Source: JAGLON01 sp041394985
GTDB taxonomy: Bacteria; Zixibacteria; MSB-5A5; GN15; JAAZOE01
Reading direction: 5' to 3'
DNA length: 64,000 bases
Assembly (NCBI GenBank): GCA_041394985.1
Contig: JAWLBI010000001.1
Span: 1,860,001-1,924,000 of the forward strand
Made by a program: the position numbers and the translations under genes. Positions 8,271-17,603 of this stretch are shown in pieces (the stretch's first letter is position 1; every line of letters starts with the position of its first letter). The notes under the pieces were generated by a model that did no database searches, was not told where the DNA came from, and was given only the letters and a program-made list of their open reading frames with translations.

Positions 8271-9566
8271 ATGGCCAAACGCGTTTTAATAGTCGAAAAT
8301 TCTCTTGCGGTTAGGGGCATAGCCGAATCTCTCCTGCGTCAAAACGGATATGAAGTCGTCGCGGCTGATTCGGCCGATGTCGCAAAATCGATTCTCAATG
8401 ATACAAAAATAGACCTGCTCCTGGTGGCTTCGGATATTGTCGACAGCCAGGGACAAAAATTCTATGAATTCGCCGGAGCCGGAAGCGCCACGGCAACGAT
8501 TCCGCTTCTGGTTTTTCATGATTCGACCTCAGGCGTCGATATTCCGTTTCCGCCCGAGGCGATTATCCAAAAACCGTTCACGCCGGCAGATTTCCTGTCG
8601 TCAATCTCGGCCTTCACCGGCGGCGGAGACGTCAGATCAGGCGGAATGGGCGGCACCCCATTCGATGGCGCCGATTTCGAAGACGATATCATCGATGCCG
8701 CACTGGGACTCGATAAACTGGATATTAATGATTCCGAAGTCATCGGAAACGATACCGGCGTATTCCGCATCCAGAATAAAAAGAATTCAAAAGAATCGAT
8801 GATCGGGTATGAGTTTGATGGAGCCAAGGACGAAACTTCGAAATCACATAGAAATCTCGATCAGATAAATGTCCCGGCGGATCAGCATCATCAAAGGCAA
8901 CAAGCCCCGAAACAGCAGCCACCCGCTCCGCAGCCAAAGCGGCCGCAACCGCAGGTGGAGGAACCGGCGGAATTCCTGGGCAACGATACGAAAAAGGTCA
9001 AGGGGCATGCCCCGGATCTGACCGAATCGAGTAAAATCGAAATTATTACTGATCAATACGGTATCTCTGTTCCGGAAGCAGATCTGCAGCCGGAAGCCGC
9101 CGAAGACGATGTCCACGACTATAACTGGTTTATTAACGAATTAAAGAATGAGGCCGAGGGCAAAAAGGCCGCGGCACAACAAGCGGCTCCCGCCCCGCAG
9201 CCTCATAAACCCGCGCCGGCACCTCAACAAAAACCTGCTTCATCCGGCGGAATGGACAACGTCGATGATTTCATTTCCGAATTTAAAAAGGAAATGGAAA
9301 AAATCTCCGATGATTTGGACCCTTCCCTCGGCGTGACCAATATTGCACCGCCTTCCGACGGCGCCAATGTCGATTTGGAATGGAAGGAATCGGTCGCCGA
9401 TGTCCCCGACGGTGATATCAAGACATTCTCCAAGGACCTGGTGAATACGATTGCCTCAAGTGTTGCCAGGAAAATTATTGCCAGCCTTGACGAGGATAAG
9501 CTGTACCGGATTATTAAAGAAGTTATTGACGAGAATATCCGCAGCCAATTCAAGAAAACCAGTTAG
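8271..9566 (+). CDS. Protein with degenerate response-regulator receiver domain
   Basis: A 431-residue protein. Residues 1-115 are a CheY-like receiver fold ending in the conserved QKPFTPADFL lysine block. The acidic pair is reduced to VEN, and the strand that should carry the phosphoacceptor reads DLLLVASDIVD with Ala at the aspartate position, so normal phosphorylation is unlikely. A long low-complexity Gln/Pro/Ala linker follows (about 200-350). The C-terminal 45 residues (SSVARKIIASLDEDKLYRII) resemble the helical tail found on some delta-proteobacterial receiver proteins. It follows the rhomboid gene by 5 bp and is probably cotranscribed. Its partner is unknown. Confidence 0.85.
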   Translation: MAKRVLIVENSLAVRGIAESLLRQNGYEVVAADSADVAKSILNDTKIDLLLVASDIVDSQGQKFYEFAGAGSATATIPLLVFHDSTSGVDIPFPPEAIIQKPFTPADFLSSISAFTGGGDVRSGGMGGTPFDGADFEDDIIDAALGLDKLDINDSEVIGNDTGVFRIQNKKNSKESMIGYEFDGAKDETSKSHRNLDQINVPADQHHQRQQAPKQQPPAPQPKRPQPQVEEPAEFLGNDTKKVKGHAPDLTESSKIEIITDQYGISVPEADLQPEAAEDDVHDYNWFINELKNEAEGKKAAAQQAAPAPQPHKPAPAPQQKPASSGGMDNVDDFISEFKKEMEKISDDLDPSLGVTNIAPPSDGANVDLEWKESVADVPDGDIKTFSKDLVNTIASSVARKIIASLDEDKLYRIIKEVIDENIRSQFKKTS

Positions 9567-9586
9567 TTCCGATAGCTGTTTTTTAT
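9560..9586 (+). terminator. Possible intrinsic terminator overlapping the stop codon
   Basis: CAGTTA (9560-9565) and TAGCTG (9573-9578) pair with one G-U, followed by TTTTTT. The stem is short, so efficiency is doubtful. Confidence 0.45.
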
Positions 9587-9664
9587 TCAAAATTACATTA
9601 ATATCACAGAACCGAATCGCTCAGAATGTGTTAAAGTCTACATATATTTGGCGATGATTCCTGT

Positions 9665-9693
9665 TTGATATACCGAGGCGAATTGTGTATACT
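9665..9693 (+). promoter_or_regulatory. Sigma-70-type promoter for dsbD
   Basis: TTGATA (9665-9670), a 17-base spacer and TATACT (9688-9693), 29 bases before the dsbD ATG. Confidence 0.7.
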
Positions 9694-9722
9694 CAGGGAT
9701 ATTTAATCGGGGAAAGGATACT

Positions 9723-11639
9723 ATGAAGCTTTCGGGACGATTCGTTTATCTGAGCACAATCCTGTTACTATTCTTTGCGGCCGTGTTCGGTACGTCGCAG
9801 CTCGCGAATGCCGGTTCCTTTGATCCGGGAGAATTCGATTCCGGTCAGGGGGGAGCGGTGAATCCGGTATCCGCAACGGCGGTATTCTCGCGCTCTTCTG
9901 TGGAGCCGGGGAAGACCTATGCAGGCGCCGTGATCGTTGAAATCGCGCCGAATTGGCACATTAACTCATCCCGACCGATTCAGGATTATCTCATACCGGC
10001 ACAACTGGAAGTCGATACTCTGCCGGGTATTATTCCCGGAACGATATCCTACCCGATTGCTCACAATATCCCGCTCATGGGAGAGAGCATGTCGGTGTAT
10101 GACGGTAGGGCAATCATATACTTCGAAGTCACCATTGATGCCGGTACTACACACGGCAATGTAACGCTGCCCCTTCGGCTCAATTATCAGCCGTGCGATA
10201 ATCAAACGTGCCTGCCTCCATCAACTGAGGAGTTACAGGTAACATTCTCAGTGGGCACTGAAGGTGTATCGCTGCACGATGATATCTTTTCGAAATATAC
10301 GCCCGCGACTGGGCAAGATAATACTCCAGCCGGTACCGAAACTGAAAAGTCACAACTCCAAATTCTCATAGAGGAACATGGTTTCTGGGGCTATTTCCTT
10401 GCCTTAGGATTGGCCTTTATCACCGGGTTGTTGCTTTCATTTTCTCCCTGTACGTATCCGATGATTCCGATCACGGTCTCGGTATTCGCCGGACAGGATC
10501 GCTCGGTCGGCCGCGGCTTCATTCTCGCACTGTTTTACGTCGTTTCGATGGCATTTATGTACGGCATCATGGGATTGATTGTCTCGCTGGTCGGTGGTGT
10601 GTTTGGGGCATGGCTGGCCAGTCCGACGGTTGTTATCGGGATTGCCGTCGTTTTCGTGATATTCTCATTGTCGATGTTCGGACTGTATGAGCTCAATGTC
10701 CCTAATAGCATCCGGCAAAATCTCGGTAAACAGAAATCCGGCGGCGGTGTTGTCGGGTCAATAATCCTCGGCATTGTCGCGGCGCTTGTCGTATCGCCGT
10801 GCGTCGGTCCGTTCGTTGCCGGTATACTCCTCTATATCGCTACTTATGGATCACCGGTATTCGGATTCCTTGTCCTATTCATTTTCGCGATGGGATTAGG
10901 AACCCTCTATCTCATCATCGGGACATTCTCATCCGCCATCACCAAACTGCCTCGAGCCGGTATGTGGATGGATCAAATAAAGAAGTTTTTCGGCTTCGTC
11001 CTCCTGCTGATGGCGCTGTATTTCCTCCGTACGATTATCCCCATCGAAGTGACGGCATTATTGACCGGTCTGCTTCTCCTGGCCTTCTCGATATTCGGAG
11101 GAGGATTCGACCGCCTGACCGGGGAAGACGGGTTCTTCCCGCGCCTGAAGAAATTCCTCGGCCTGTTGGCATTCCTCGCGGCGGTGTATCTGCTCCTCGG
11201 TACGATGTTGTCACAGGGATTCATCTTTACCCCGGCGAGCGAATGGCTGCCGGCAGCAGGGATGAGCGGCGCAGCGAAAGAACAATCGCTAATCGACTGG
11301 CACACCGATCTGGATTCGGGATTGGCCGATGCCAAATCCGCCGGCAAACCGGTGCTGATCGATACCTGGGCGACCTGGTGCGTGAATTGTAAAATACTTG
11401 AAAAGGAAACGTTTAATAATCCTGATGTCGCCGCGGAGGCAAAACGGTTTGCGGCATTGAAAATACAACTTGAGAAATCAGATTCCCCGGAATCGAAGGC
11501 ATTTTTGGAGCGGTTCAATATTCGGAGTTATTCGCTGCCGACCGTATTACTCCTCGATTCACAGGGAAATGTCAAGAAAATCATGCAGGGTGTGGTATCG
11601 CCGGAAGACATGATTGCCGAGATGCGCAAAGTGCAATAA
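9723..11639 (+). CDS. dsbD: Thiol:disulfide interchange protein DsbD
   Basis: DsbD carries electrons from cytoplasmic thioredoxin across the inner membrane to periplasmic reductases. All three modules are present in 638 residues: a signal peptide and N-terminal immunoglobulin-like domain with its two cysteines (QPCDNQTCLPPS, about residue 160), an eight-helix central domain with one cysteine in SFSPCTYP and one in VVSPCVGP, and a C-terminal thioredoxin domain with WCVNC (Cys553 and Cys556). GGGGAAAGGA precedes the ATG. With trxA 3 kb upstream, the window holds both ends of this reducing pathway. Confidence 0.96.
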   Translation: MKLSGRFVYLSTILLLFFAAVFGTSQLANAGSFDPGEFDSGQGGAVNPVSATAVFSRSSVEPGKTYAGAVIVEIAPNWHINSSRPIQDYLIPAQLEVDTLPGIIPGTISYPIAHNIPLMGESMSVYDGRAIIYFEVTIDAGTTHGNVTLPLRLNYQPCDNQTCLPPSTEELQVTFSVGTEGVSLHDDIFSKYTPATGQDNTPAGTETEKSQLQILIEEHGFWGYFLALGLAFITGLLLSFSPCTYPMIPITVSVFAGQDRSVGRGFILALFYVVSMAFMYGIMGLIVSLVGGVFGAWLASPTVVIGIAVVFVIFSLSMFGLYELNVPNSIRQNLGKQKSGGGVVGSIILGIVAALVVSPCVGPFVAGILLYIATYGSPVFGFLVLFIFAMGLGTLYLIIGTFSSAITKLPRAGMWMDQIKKFFGFVLLLMALYFLRTIIPIEVTALLTGLLLLAFSIFGGGFDRLTGEDGFFPRLKKFLGLLAFLAAVYLLLGTMLSQGFIFTPASEWLPAAGMSGAAKEQSLIDWHTDLDSGLADAKSAGKPVLIDTWATWCVNCKILEKETFNNPDVAAEAKRFAALKIQLEKSDSPESKAFLERFNIRSYSLPTVLLLDSQGNVKKIMQGVVSPEDMIAEMRKVQ

Positions 11640-11665
11640 CTGCGCCACTATATCCGCGCACGGCC

Positions 11666-11694
11666 TTGACACGATAACAGCCCGCTTGTATATT
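11666..11694 (+). promoter_or_regulatory. Sigma-70-type promoter for the DUF2064 gene
   Basis: TTGACA (11666-11671), a 17-base spacer and TATATT (11689-11694), 32 bases before the ATG at 11726. Confidence 0.75.
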
Positions 11695-11725
11695 GATGCG
11701 GAATTTAACAACGGAGCGATAGTCT

Positions 11726-12478
11726 ATGGCGAAAACGCCGGCTACTGATACAGCGCTAATCATCTGCATTCAGGAAATAAAAGAAGACGGGTCTTCACTC
11801 AATCTCGGTAACCAGCTCAGTAACGAAGAAGTCTCCTTCTTGCATCTGGCGTTCATCGCCGACAGCATCAATAATGCCCTGACATTTCCTAATATCGACC
11901 TCAAACTGTTTTACTCCCCCAAAGCGAAAACACGCAAAGATGTGACGACGATTATGGGATATCTCGAGGGGAAACAGAAGAATCAAAAGAACTCCCTCAT
12001 GGATGAAAATCGCATCGAGATTTCGGAACTCAGCCCCGGTCGCTGGGGTCAGAAGATGGACGAATCATTCGAGCGGTGCTTTGCGCAAGGGTATAAGAAA
12101 GTTCTCTTCATCGGCAGCCGCACGCCGACTCTGCAACATACTACGCTGGAGCATGCCATCTCCGTTCTGGATCAAAAAGATGTCGTCATCGGCCCGACGG
12201 TCGAGGGGCGCTATTATATGCTCGGCTTCAAAGGTACCTATCAGGTTAAACTGCAGGACTTCGACTGGAAGCGCCCGGATATCTATTCGATGGTTTCCAA
12301 CAAACTGACTGATTTGAATCTGTCCTGGGAAGAATTGCAAATCTGGTATGCGGTCGAGCATCCAGAGGATATTCAATATCTCGCGATGGATATCAATCAA
12401 TTCCGGTTGTCGGGAGACGAGGTAACCGCTCGCGAGACGGAAAAAGTACTGGAGCGGATTCTCAGCCGACTATCGTAG
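11726..12478 (+). CDS. DUF2064 / TIGR04282-like glycosyltransferase-fold protein
   Basis: A 250-residue protein resembling the DUF2064 family, small GT-A-fold proteins related to nucleotidyl- and glycosyl-transferases. The hallmark blocks are recognisable: KVLFIGSRTPTL (about residue 126), DVVIGPTVEGRYYMLGF (about 152) and the preceding WGQKMDESFERCF. Two usual features are altered: the family's IGSD acidic residue is Ser-Arg here, and the normal DGGYYLLG is EGRYYMLG. Metal-dependent transfer may therefore be changed or lost. It has its own promoter and a strong terminator, so it is probably monocistronic. Confidence 0.75.
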   Translation: MAKTPATDTALIICIQEIKEDGSSLNLGNQLSNEEVSFLHLAFIADSINNALTFPNIDLKLFYSPKAKTRKDVTTIMGYLEGKQKNQKNSLMDENRIEISELSPGRWGQKMDESFERCFAQGYKKVLFIGSRTPTLQHTTLEHAISVLDQKDVVIGPTVEGRYYMLGFKGTYQVKLQDFDWKRPDIYSMVSNKLTDLNLSWEELQIWYAVEHPEDIQYLAMDINQFRLSGDEVTARETEKVLERILSRLS

Positions 12479-12496
12479 TTCAATCGAAAAACTACG

Positions 12497-12521
12497 GGCG
12501 GCCCTATCGGCCGCCTCTTTT
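12497..12521 (+). terminator. Intrinsic terminator after DUF2064 gene
   Basis: GGCGGCC (12497-12503) pairs perfectly with GGCCGCC (12509-12515), followed by TCTTTT. Confidence 0.8.
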
Positions 12522-12533
12522 ATGTGAGGTGTT

Positions 12534-13271
12534 ATGGAACGAGAAATAGATCGATTGTCATGGACGAAAATGAAGAAAATTGTCCCGGCGCAGACCGATA
12601 TCGTTTTTCTGCCCATCGGGACTATCGAGGCGCACGGCTGTGCCTGTCTTGGTACGGATAATTTTATTCCCACGGAAATCGCCAATTCGCAGGCCGAGAA
12701 GCTCAATGCCCTTGTCGCCCCGACACTCAATTACGGCATCACGAAATCGCTCTATCGCTATCCCGGATCGATGACGATACGACCCGAACATTTTGGCGCC
12801 TTTGTCGGCGATATCATCGATTCGCTTGTGGAAATCGGGTTCAAATATATTTTTATTCTCAACGGGCATGGCGGCAATAACGGCGAATTGAAGAAGATCG
12901 CATACGACAAGCACTTCGAACACCGCGTCCACATCGCCGTGATTCACTGGTGGGAACTGGTCGAGGAGTTAACCAATAAGTTCTTCGGTGAGGCCGGAGG
13001 CCATGCCGGTAACAATGAAACGGCGTGCGTTCAGGCTCTCGATCCGGCGCTGGCCGACAAGAATGAATTCTCGAAGGACATGGGCTATTATTTTTCACCG
13101 GGCGCCGACATTTACCCCGTTCCGGGTACGATTTTGCTCTATGAAAAAGACCAGGGCTACCCGACATTTGACATTGAGCAGTCAAAAGAGTATTTAACGA
13201 AGATGTGCAATGCGGTCGGCGACTTCATGAAAGATATTCTTAATCGCTGGAAAAACGCCGGGTTAATGTAA
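12534..13271 (+). CDS. Creatininase family amidohydrolase
   Basis: A 245-residue member of the creatininase family, metal-dependent amidohydrolases that include creatininase, FAPy deformylases and mycofactocin MftE-type peptidases. The metal-binding motifs are visible: PIGTIEAHG followed by LGTDN (residues about 23-43), NGHGGN near 105 and GGHAGNNETA near 155. The substrate cannot be told from sequence. GAGGTG lies 5 bases before the ATG. It sits between two strong terminators, suggesting a separate transcription unit. Confidence 0.88.
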   Translation: MEREIDRLSWTKMKKIVPAQTDIVFLPIGTIEAHGCACLGTDNFIPTEIANSQAEKLNALVAPTLNYGITKSLYRYPGSMTIRPEHFGAFVGDIIDSLVEIGFKYIFILNGHGGNNGELKKIAYDKHFEHRVHIAVIHWWELVEELTNKFFGEAGGHAGNNETACVQALDPALADKNEFSKDMGYYFSPGADIYPVPGTILLYEKDQGYPTFDIEQSKEYLTKMCNAVGDFMKDILNRWKNAGLM

Positions 13272-13292
13272 GATTTATACGGTTCGCGGAAT

Positions 13293-13326
13293 AAAGGCGG
13301 TGGATGAATTTCCACCGCCTTTTTTT
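13293..13326 (+). terminator. Strong intrinsic terminator after creatininase gene
   Basis: GGCGGTGGA (13296-13304) pairs with TCCACCGCC (13311-13319), extended by A/T pairs, then a run of seven T. Confidence 0.92.
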
Positions 13327-13350
13327 GTATGAGACGCGCGTGATAATCGA

Positions 13351-13378
13351 TTGTTATTTTGCTATGATCCTTTATATT
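13351..13378 (+). promoter_or_regulatory. Sigma-70-type promoter for the M14 carboxypeptidase
   Basis: TTGTTA (13351-13356), 16 bases, TATATT (13373-13378), 29 bases before the chosen TTG start. Confidence 0.6.
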
Positions 13379-13406
13379 AATGGTGTCAAATCTTTCAGGA
13401 GGATCA

Positions 13407-15581
13407 TTGAAAATCGGGGTTGTTCTCTGGTGTCTGCTGCCAATATGGATAGCCGCCGGCGCTGCATTCGGTGGTGATGAAACCATTTCTCAGGTCAATA
13501 TTTATTATAGTTCCGATGACCAACTTCTGGATTTACTATCCCAACCGCTCGATGTTATTGGACGAGGAGACGGCTATATTGAGTCTTTCGTATCCCGGAA
13601 ACAACTCGATGAATTGCAAACGTCCGGATATCACATTGAGGTCGTATATGAGGATGTCGTCGAGTTTTACAAATCACGACTGGCGTCGAAACCGATGGGT
13701 GCTTATAAGACTCTTTCAGAGATTAACGACTACGTCGACACACTCATCAGCCATCATCCCGATTTATTATCACAGAAAATTAGCATCGGCACGACATACG
13801 AAGGGCGCGATATTTGGGCATTTAAATTATCCGACAATCCTAATGTCGATGAAGATGAACCGGAAATCCTCTATACCGCATGCATTCACGCCCGTGAAGT
13901 CATTACGCCGGAAGTACTCTTTTACTTTATCGAATACATGATCGATCACTATACGACTTTGCCCAGTATGGCGAATGTCGTCAATAACACGCAAATGTGG
14001 TTTGTTCCGGTCGTCAATCCTGATGGCTATTATCACAATGAAGTCATCGCTCCCAACGGGGGAGGCATCTGGCGCAAGAATCGCAAGCCGACCTGGGATG
14101 GCGATATCGGGGTGGACCTGAACCGCAACTACGGTTATGGCTGGGCGTGGGACGATTATGGGTCCGCGTCCGATCGATATGATTATACGTATCGTGGCCC
14201 GAAGCCGTTTTCGGAGGAGGAAACGCGGGCGCTCCGCGACTTCGCATACTCACACAATTTTGCCGTTTCTCTCTATGTCCATTCAAAAGGCAATTATTTT
14301 ATGTATCCGTGGGGATACATCATGGGTGCTACGTCGGATGATGCCTTGTTCGCGGCCTTTGGCGACAGCATCAGTGCATACAATGGGTATACGACCGGCC
14401 GAGAATACGGTACTATTTATCCCATCAATGGGGGCGCGCAGGATTGGCATTACGCCGAAATCGAGAAAAAACGGCGAACCGCAGCATTTATTCTGGAAGT
14501 CGGATCCCAGGCGGATGGATTCTGGCCTCCGGTCGAAAGAATTGATCCCCTTGTGCAGGAAAATCTCATGACCTGCCTGATACTGGCTCGCAATGCTTCA
14601 AATCTACAAGTGATGCAGGGGCCGAATACTCCCGCCCTGGCGGTGTCGGATTCCTCGTCGGCGCTCGAATATGTGATATCATGGTCTGCGAGTAACGACC
14701 CGATCAATCCTGCCATCGATTACCAATTAGAAGAACGATCCAATTCCAGGATCGGGACAGATCGCGGCAACACAATAAATAACTGGGACAGTCATTTGTT
14801 TTCGATATCGATTAATGATTATGTCTCATCGCCGTCATCGTTTTACAGCGGTACCGGTGATCTGAAGTATAAATACTTTCAGTCCTTCATCCCATATCAT
14901 GTTCAGCCCGGCGACACGCTCCGATTCAATGCCAAATATGATATCGAACCGGATTATGATTTCGCCTATGTAGAGGTGTCATTCGATGGGAGTGACTTCT
15001 GGTCGATTCCCGGGAATATCACAACCGATCATAATGTGTATGGGAATAATCAGGGCTATGGCATTACCGGTAAAAGCTATCTGGAGGAATGGGTAGAAGC
15101 CAAATTCGACCTGTCCGCATATGAGGGCTTGGATATTTATATTCGCTTTACCTATCAGACTGATGTAAACACCGAAGGCTATGGTATATACATAGATGAT
15201 ATCCGGCCCGCGCTGTTATGGGATGCGGTGACGACATATTCGACAGGCGGAAGTACAAGTATGACCTTTACGGATAAGCCTGAGCGAATATATCACTATC
15301 GCGTGAAGGCGAAAGATGCGGAATCGGATTGGGGAATGTTCAGCGCATTTGCCTCAACGACCGTATGGCAAGGGTATATATGCGGCGACGCCAACGGCGA
15401 CAGAGGCATTAATATCGGCGATGCCGTCTTTTTAATAGCTCATATCTTCAAGGGAGGTGCGGCGCCCGATCCCATCGAGGCCGGTGATGCCAACTGCGAC
15501 GGCAATTTGAATATCGGCGATGCAGTCTATCTCGTTTCTCATATATTCATGGGCGGCCCGGCGCCCTGTTGTCCGGAATAA
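13407..15581 (+). CDS. Secreted M14 zinc carboxypeptidase with C-terminal dockerin
   Basis: A 724-residue secreted metallocarboxypeptidase. I chose a TTG at 13407 because AGGAGG lies just upstream and the product then begins with a clean signal peptide (MKIGVVLWCLLPIWIAAGA); an in-frame ATG at 13380 has neither. The M14 zinc ligands are His161 and Glu164 (HARE) and His292 (YVHSKGN), with catalytic Glu364 (FILEVG) and the substrate-binding GVDLNRNYG block. Residues about 410-650 form a beta-rich region. The last 65 residues are a type I dockerin with two GDANGD/GDANCD calcium loops. No cohesin is seen in the window. Confidence 0.93.
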   Translation: MKIGVVLWCLLPIWIAAGAAFGGDETISQVNIYYSSDDQLLDLLSQPLDVIGRGDGYIESFVSRKQLDELQTSGYHIEVVYEDVVEFYKSRLASKPMGAYKTLSEINDYVDTLISHHPDLLSQKISIGTTYEGRDIWAFKLSDNPNVDEDEPEILYTACIHAREVITPEVLFYFIEYMIDHYTTLPSMANVVNNTQMWFVPVVNPDGYYHNEVIAPNGGGIWRKNRKPTWDGDIGVDLNRNYGYGWAWDDYGSASDRYDYTYRGPKPFSEEETRALRDFAYSHNFAVSLYVHSKGNYFMYPWGYIMGATSDDALFAAFGDSISAYNGYTTGREYGTIYPINGGAQDWHYAEIEKKRRTAAFILEVGSQADGFWPPVERIDPLVQENLMTCLILARNASNLQVMQGPNTPALAVSDSSSALEYVISWSASNDPINPAIDYQLEERSNSRIGTDRGNTINNWDSHLFSISINDYVSSPSSFYSGTGDLKYKYFQSFIPYHVQPGDTLRFNAKYDIEPDYDFAYVEVSFDGSDFWSIPGNITTDHNVYGNNQGYGITGKSYLEEWVEAKFDLSAYEGLDIYIRFTYQTDVNTEGYGIYIDDIRPALLWDAVTTYSTGGSTSMTFTDKPERIYHYRVKAKDAESDWGMFSAFASTTVWQGYICGDANGDRGINIGDAVFLIAHIFKGGAAPDPIEAGDANCDGNLNIGDAVYLVSHIFMGGPAPCCPE

Positions 15582-15655
15582 ATCGTCGAAAAGATCAATC
15601 TGATTAACACCCAATTTGAGTACCCCACGGCTTGGCCGCGGAGTAGTGCAAAGCA

Positions 15656-16951
15656 TTAATACCGATATGAGACGGTTAGATACACGCGCCGGTATCTGTC
15701 CTCGGCAATAGCATTCTTATTAGTAGGTATCGTATAATCGGCATTAAATGCCGTAAATGTTCTCTCAAGGCCGCCGTCGACATAAGCGCCTTCGAGCAGC
15801 AGCGTTTTATCCAGCAGCCATCCGAAACCCAACGTAAAGCCGATGTTATCATCTATGATGAACTTGTCGTCATAGGGGAGAGGCTGCGAGAATATTCCGC
15901 CCCTGAGAGCCAGTCCGGTTTTATAAAACTGGTATTCGACGCCTAACCGCAAATCGACAACCGCACGATAGAGATCACTCAGAGAATCAATCTGCTGTTC
16001 CATAGCCGGATTGTCATCGTATTCCAGTTGTGACCAATCGGCATAAGTCGCCTCAGCGGCGAGGCGCAATTTATCGAAGCGCATCGCCATACCAGCGCCG
16101 AATTTGAACGGATGAATCAATCGGTATTTCACGACGGTGACCGTATCATCGACAGTAAACCGCTGTTCAATTTCCCAATAAATCGGTGTCTCGATAGTCA
16201 ATCCGATAGATGTCCGATTGTTGGGACGATAGAGCAGGCCGGTCTTTCCTCCGATTGCGATAAGATCGAATACGTTCTGCGTCGAATAACTAACCGACCA
16301 TAAAGGTATCAGTGTTTCATCGAGACTGCTCACGGTATAAACGAATTTATCTTCTCCGGAAAAGACATTCAGTGCCGCGCCCACCGACAGATTCGGACTC
16401 AGATCGATCGCCGCGCCGCCTGAGTACATGTATACCGATCCGGATTCGCTCTCAGATGTCATGTCATCCACGATGGCATCGTCGGATATGCGCAGGTCGC
16501 GAACATGAAATATCCCCACCCGATCAAAGCTCAACATTCTATGTACGCCGAAGGAAACGACAAACGCCCCGCGATAGGTCGGCACCGGAATGGTCAGGTT
16601 AACTGTCGAAAAGCGAGTCTTGGATGCATCGGTATCGGCCGAATTTATTGTTGATTTAAAAAAGCTCGGATTGTATCGTCCGGCGGGCATTGATGTTTCA
16701 TTGCTGAATTTCTGATGGGTCATCCCGAGTTGGAATTCGATGCGAGGAATCCTCGCTAATCCCGCCGGATTATACCACAGGGCCGAACCGTCTATGGAAT
16801 TGGCAATTCCGGTACCACCCATAGCCATTTGTTTTGCACCGAATCCAAAATAATTCCCGGCTGTAGTTTCCTCGAATATACCTAAATCCTGCGCCGAAAC
16901 TCCAGTGACAATAAAAAGCAACAGCAGGCAGAAACAAGTCAGCACCCTCAT
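15656..16951 (-). CDS. Outer-membrane beta-barrel protein (FadL/PorV-like)
   Basis: A 431-residue protein with a signal peptide (MRVLTCFCLLLLFIVTGVSA) followed by a segment typical of PorV/FadL-type barrels: FGFGAKQMAMGGTGIANS and ALWYNPAGLA (residues about 36-67). The remainder alternates short amphipathic strands, and the chain ends YLTVSYRY with a terminal aromatic, as barrels do. FadL-like proteins move hydrophobic compounds; PorV-like ones serve type IX secretion. I cannot choose between them. Its ATG overlaps the upstream lipoprotein stop (ATGA), so the two are translationally coupled. Confidence 0.85.
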   Translation of the reverse strand: MRVLTCFCLLLLFIVTGVSAQDLGIFEETTAGNYFGFGAKQMAMGGTGIANSIDGSALWYNPAGLARIPRIEFQLGMTHQKFSNETSMPAGRYNPSFFKSTINSADTDASKTRFSTVNLTIPVPTYRGAFVVSFGVHRMLSFDRVGIFHVRDLRISDDAIVDDMTSESESGSVYMYSGGAAIDLSPNLSVGAALNVFSGEDKFVYTVSSLDETLIPLWSVSYSTQNVFDLIAIGGKTGLLYRPNNRTSIGLTIETPIYWEIEQRFTVDDTVTVVKYRLIHPFKFGAGMAMRFDKLRLAAEATYADWSQLEYDDNPAMEQQIDSLSDLYRAVVDLRLGVEYQFYKTGLALRGGIFSQPLPYDDKFIIDDNIGFTLGFGWLLDKTLLLEGAYVDGGLERTFTAFNADYTIPTNKNAIAEDRYRRVYLTVSYRY

Positions 16952-17568
16952 GGTTTGCCCTTCCGCGTGTCGATCTTTCCTCCGGATGTATTCGAATCTG
17001 TGCTCCCGGAATTAGTATTGGTGTTGCCGCTGCCGGAAGATGAGCCCTCCGATTTCGGACCGGATGGTTTCGTGACATTATCCTGTCTTGTTTCCTTATC
17101 TCCTGTATCACCCGTATTTCCGGTGTCATTCCTGTCCCGCGGTTGATTGCTGTCCTCCGGTTTTGGATAGGATGGAGGCATCGGCGTCGGCATAGGCGGG
17201 GAAGGTATCGGCGTCGGATAGGGCAGATAAATGATAGTGTCTACATGCTCCGGAGGATCATGCGGGTCACGGGGATCGAATTTCGTCCCTCGATTCGCAT
17301 ACTTGTCCTGCTCATAGAAAGTCCACCACCAGGGGTATGCATAGAACATGCCATACTTCTCGTATACCCACCAGTGATCGGGATAGGGGGAATAATAATA
17401 GCCATAGGGGAATTCTGCAAAATCTGAATGGCACCGCAGACAGTCAGAAGACTGAGACGCAGTATACCCGTATTCATCCTTAGGATGAGAAATCATGGTA
17501 TAACATCCGGGAGCGATCAGCGCCGCGGCGAATGACAGGACTATCAGGATGCGAATTGCTCGTTTCAT
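16948..17568 (-). CDS. Lipoprotein with single CxxCH heme-type motif
   Basis: A 206-residue putative lipoprotein. The start at 17568 is chosen because GGAGGG lies 7 bases upstream and the product begins MKRAIRILIVLSFAAALIAP, then Gly-Cys, a lipoprotein-type signal; the longer frame adds 25 unlikely residues. Residue range 40-50 has CLRCH, a c-type heme attachment motif. Next comes a region packed with Tyr, Trp and Pro (YPDHWWVYEKYGMFYAYP), then a proline spacer and a Ser/Asn/Gly/Thr tail. The family is not recognised. It sits between two outer-membrane proteins in a three-gene leftward operon, so surface or periplasmic heme/redox work is possible but unproven. Confidence 0.78.
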   Translation of the reverse strand: MKRAIRILIVLSFAAALIAPGCYTMISHPKDEYGYTASQSSDCLRCHSDFAEFPYGYYYSPYPDHWWVYEKYGMFYAYPWWWTFYEQDKYANRGTKFDPRDPHDPPEHVDTIIYLPYPTPIPSPPMPTPMPPSYPKPEDSNQPRDRNDTGNTGDTGDKETRQDNVTKPSGPKSEGSSSGSGNTNTNSGSTDSNTSGGKIDTRKGKP

Positions 17569-17603
17569 TCTCTTACCCTCCGCTTCGGAAGGAACTGCTC
17601 GAT

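Noticed and set aside
15600..15655. Terminator between the M14 carboxypeptidase and the barrel gene
   Set aside because: A CCACGGC/GCCGCGG hairpin is present but has a mismatch and no T-run on either strand.
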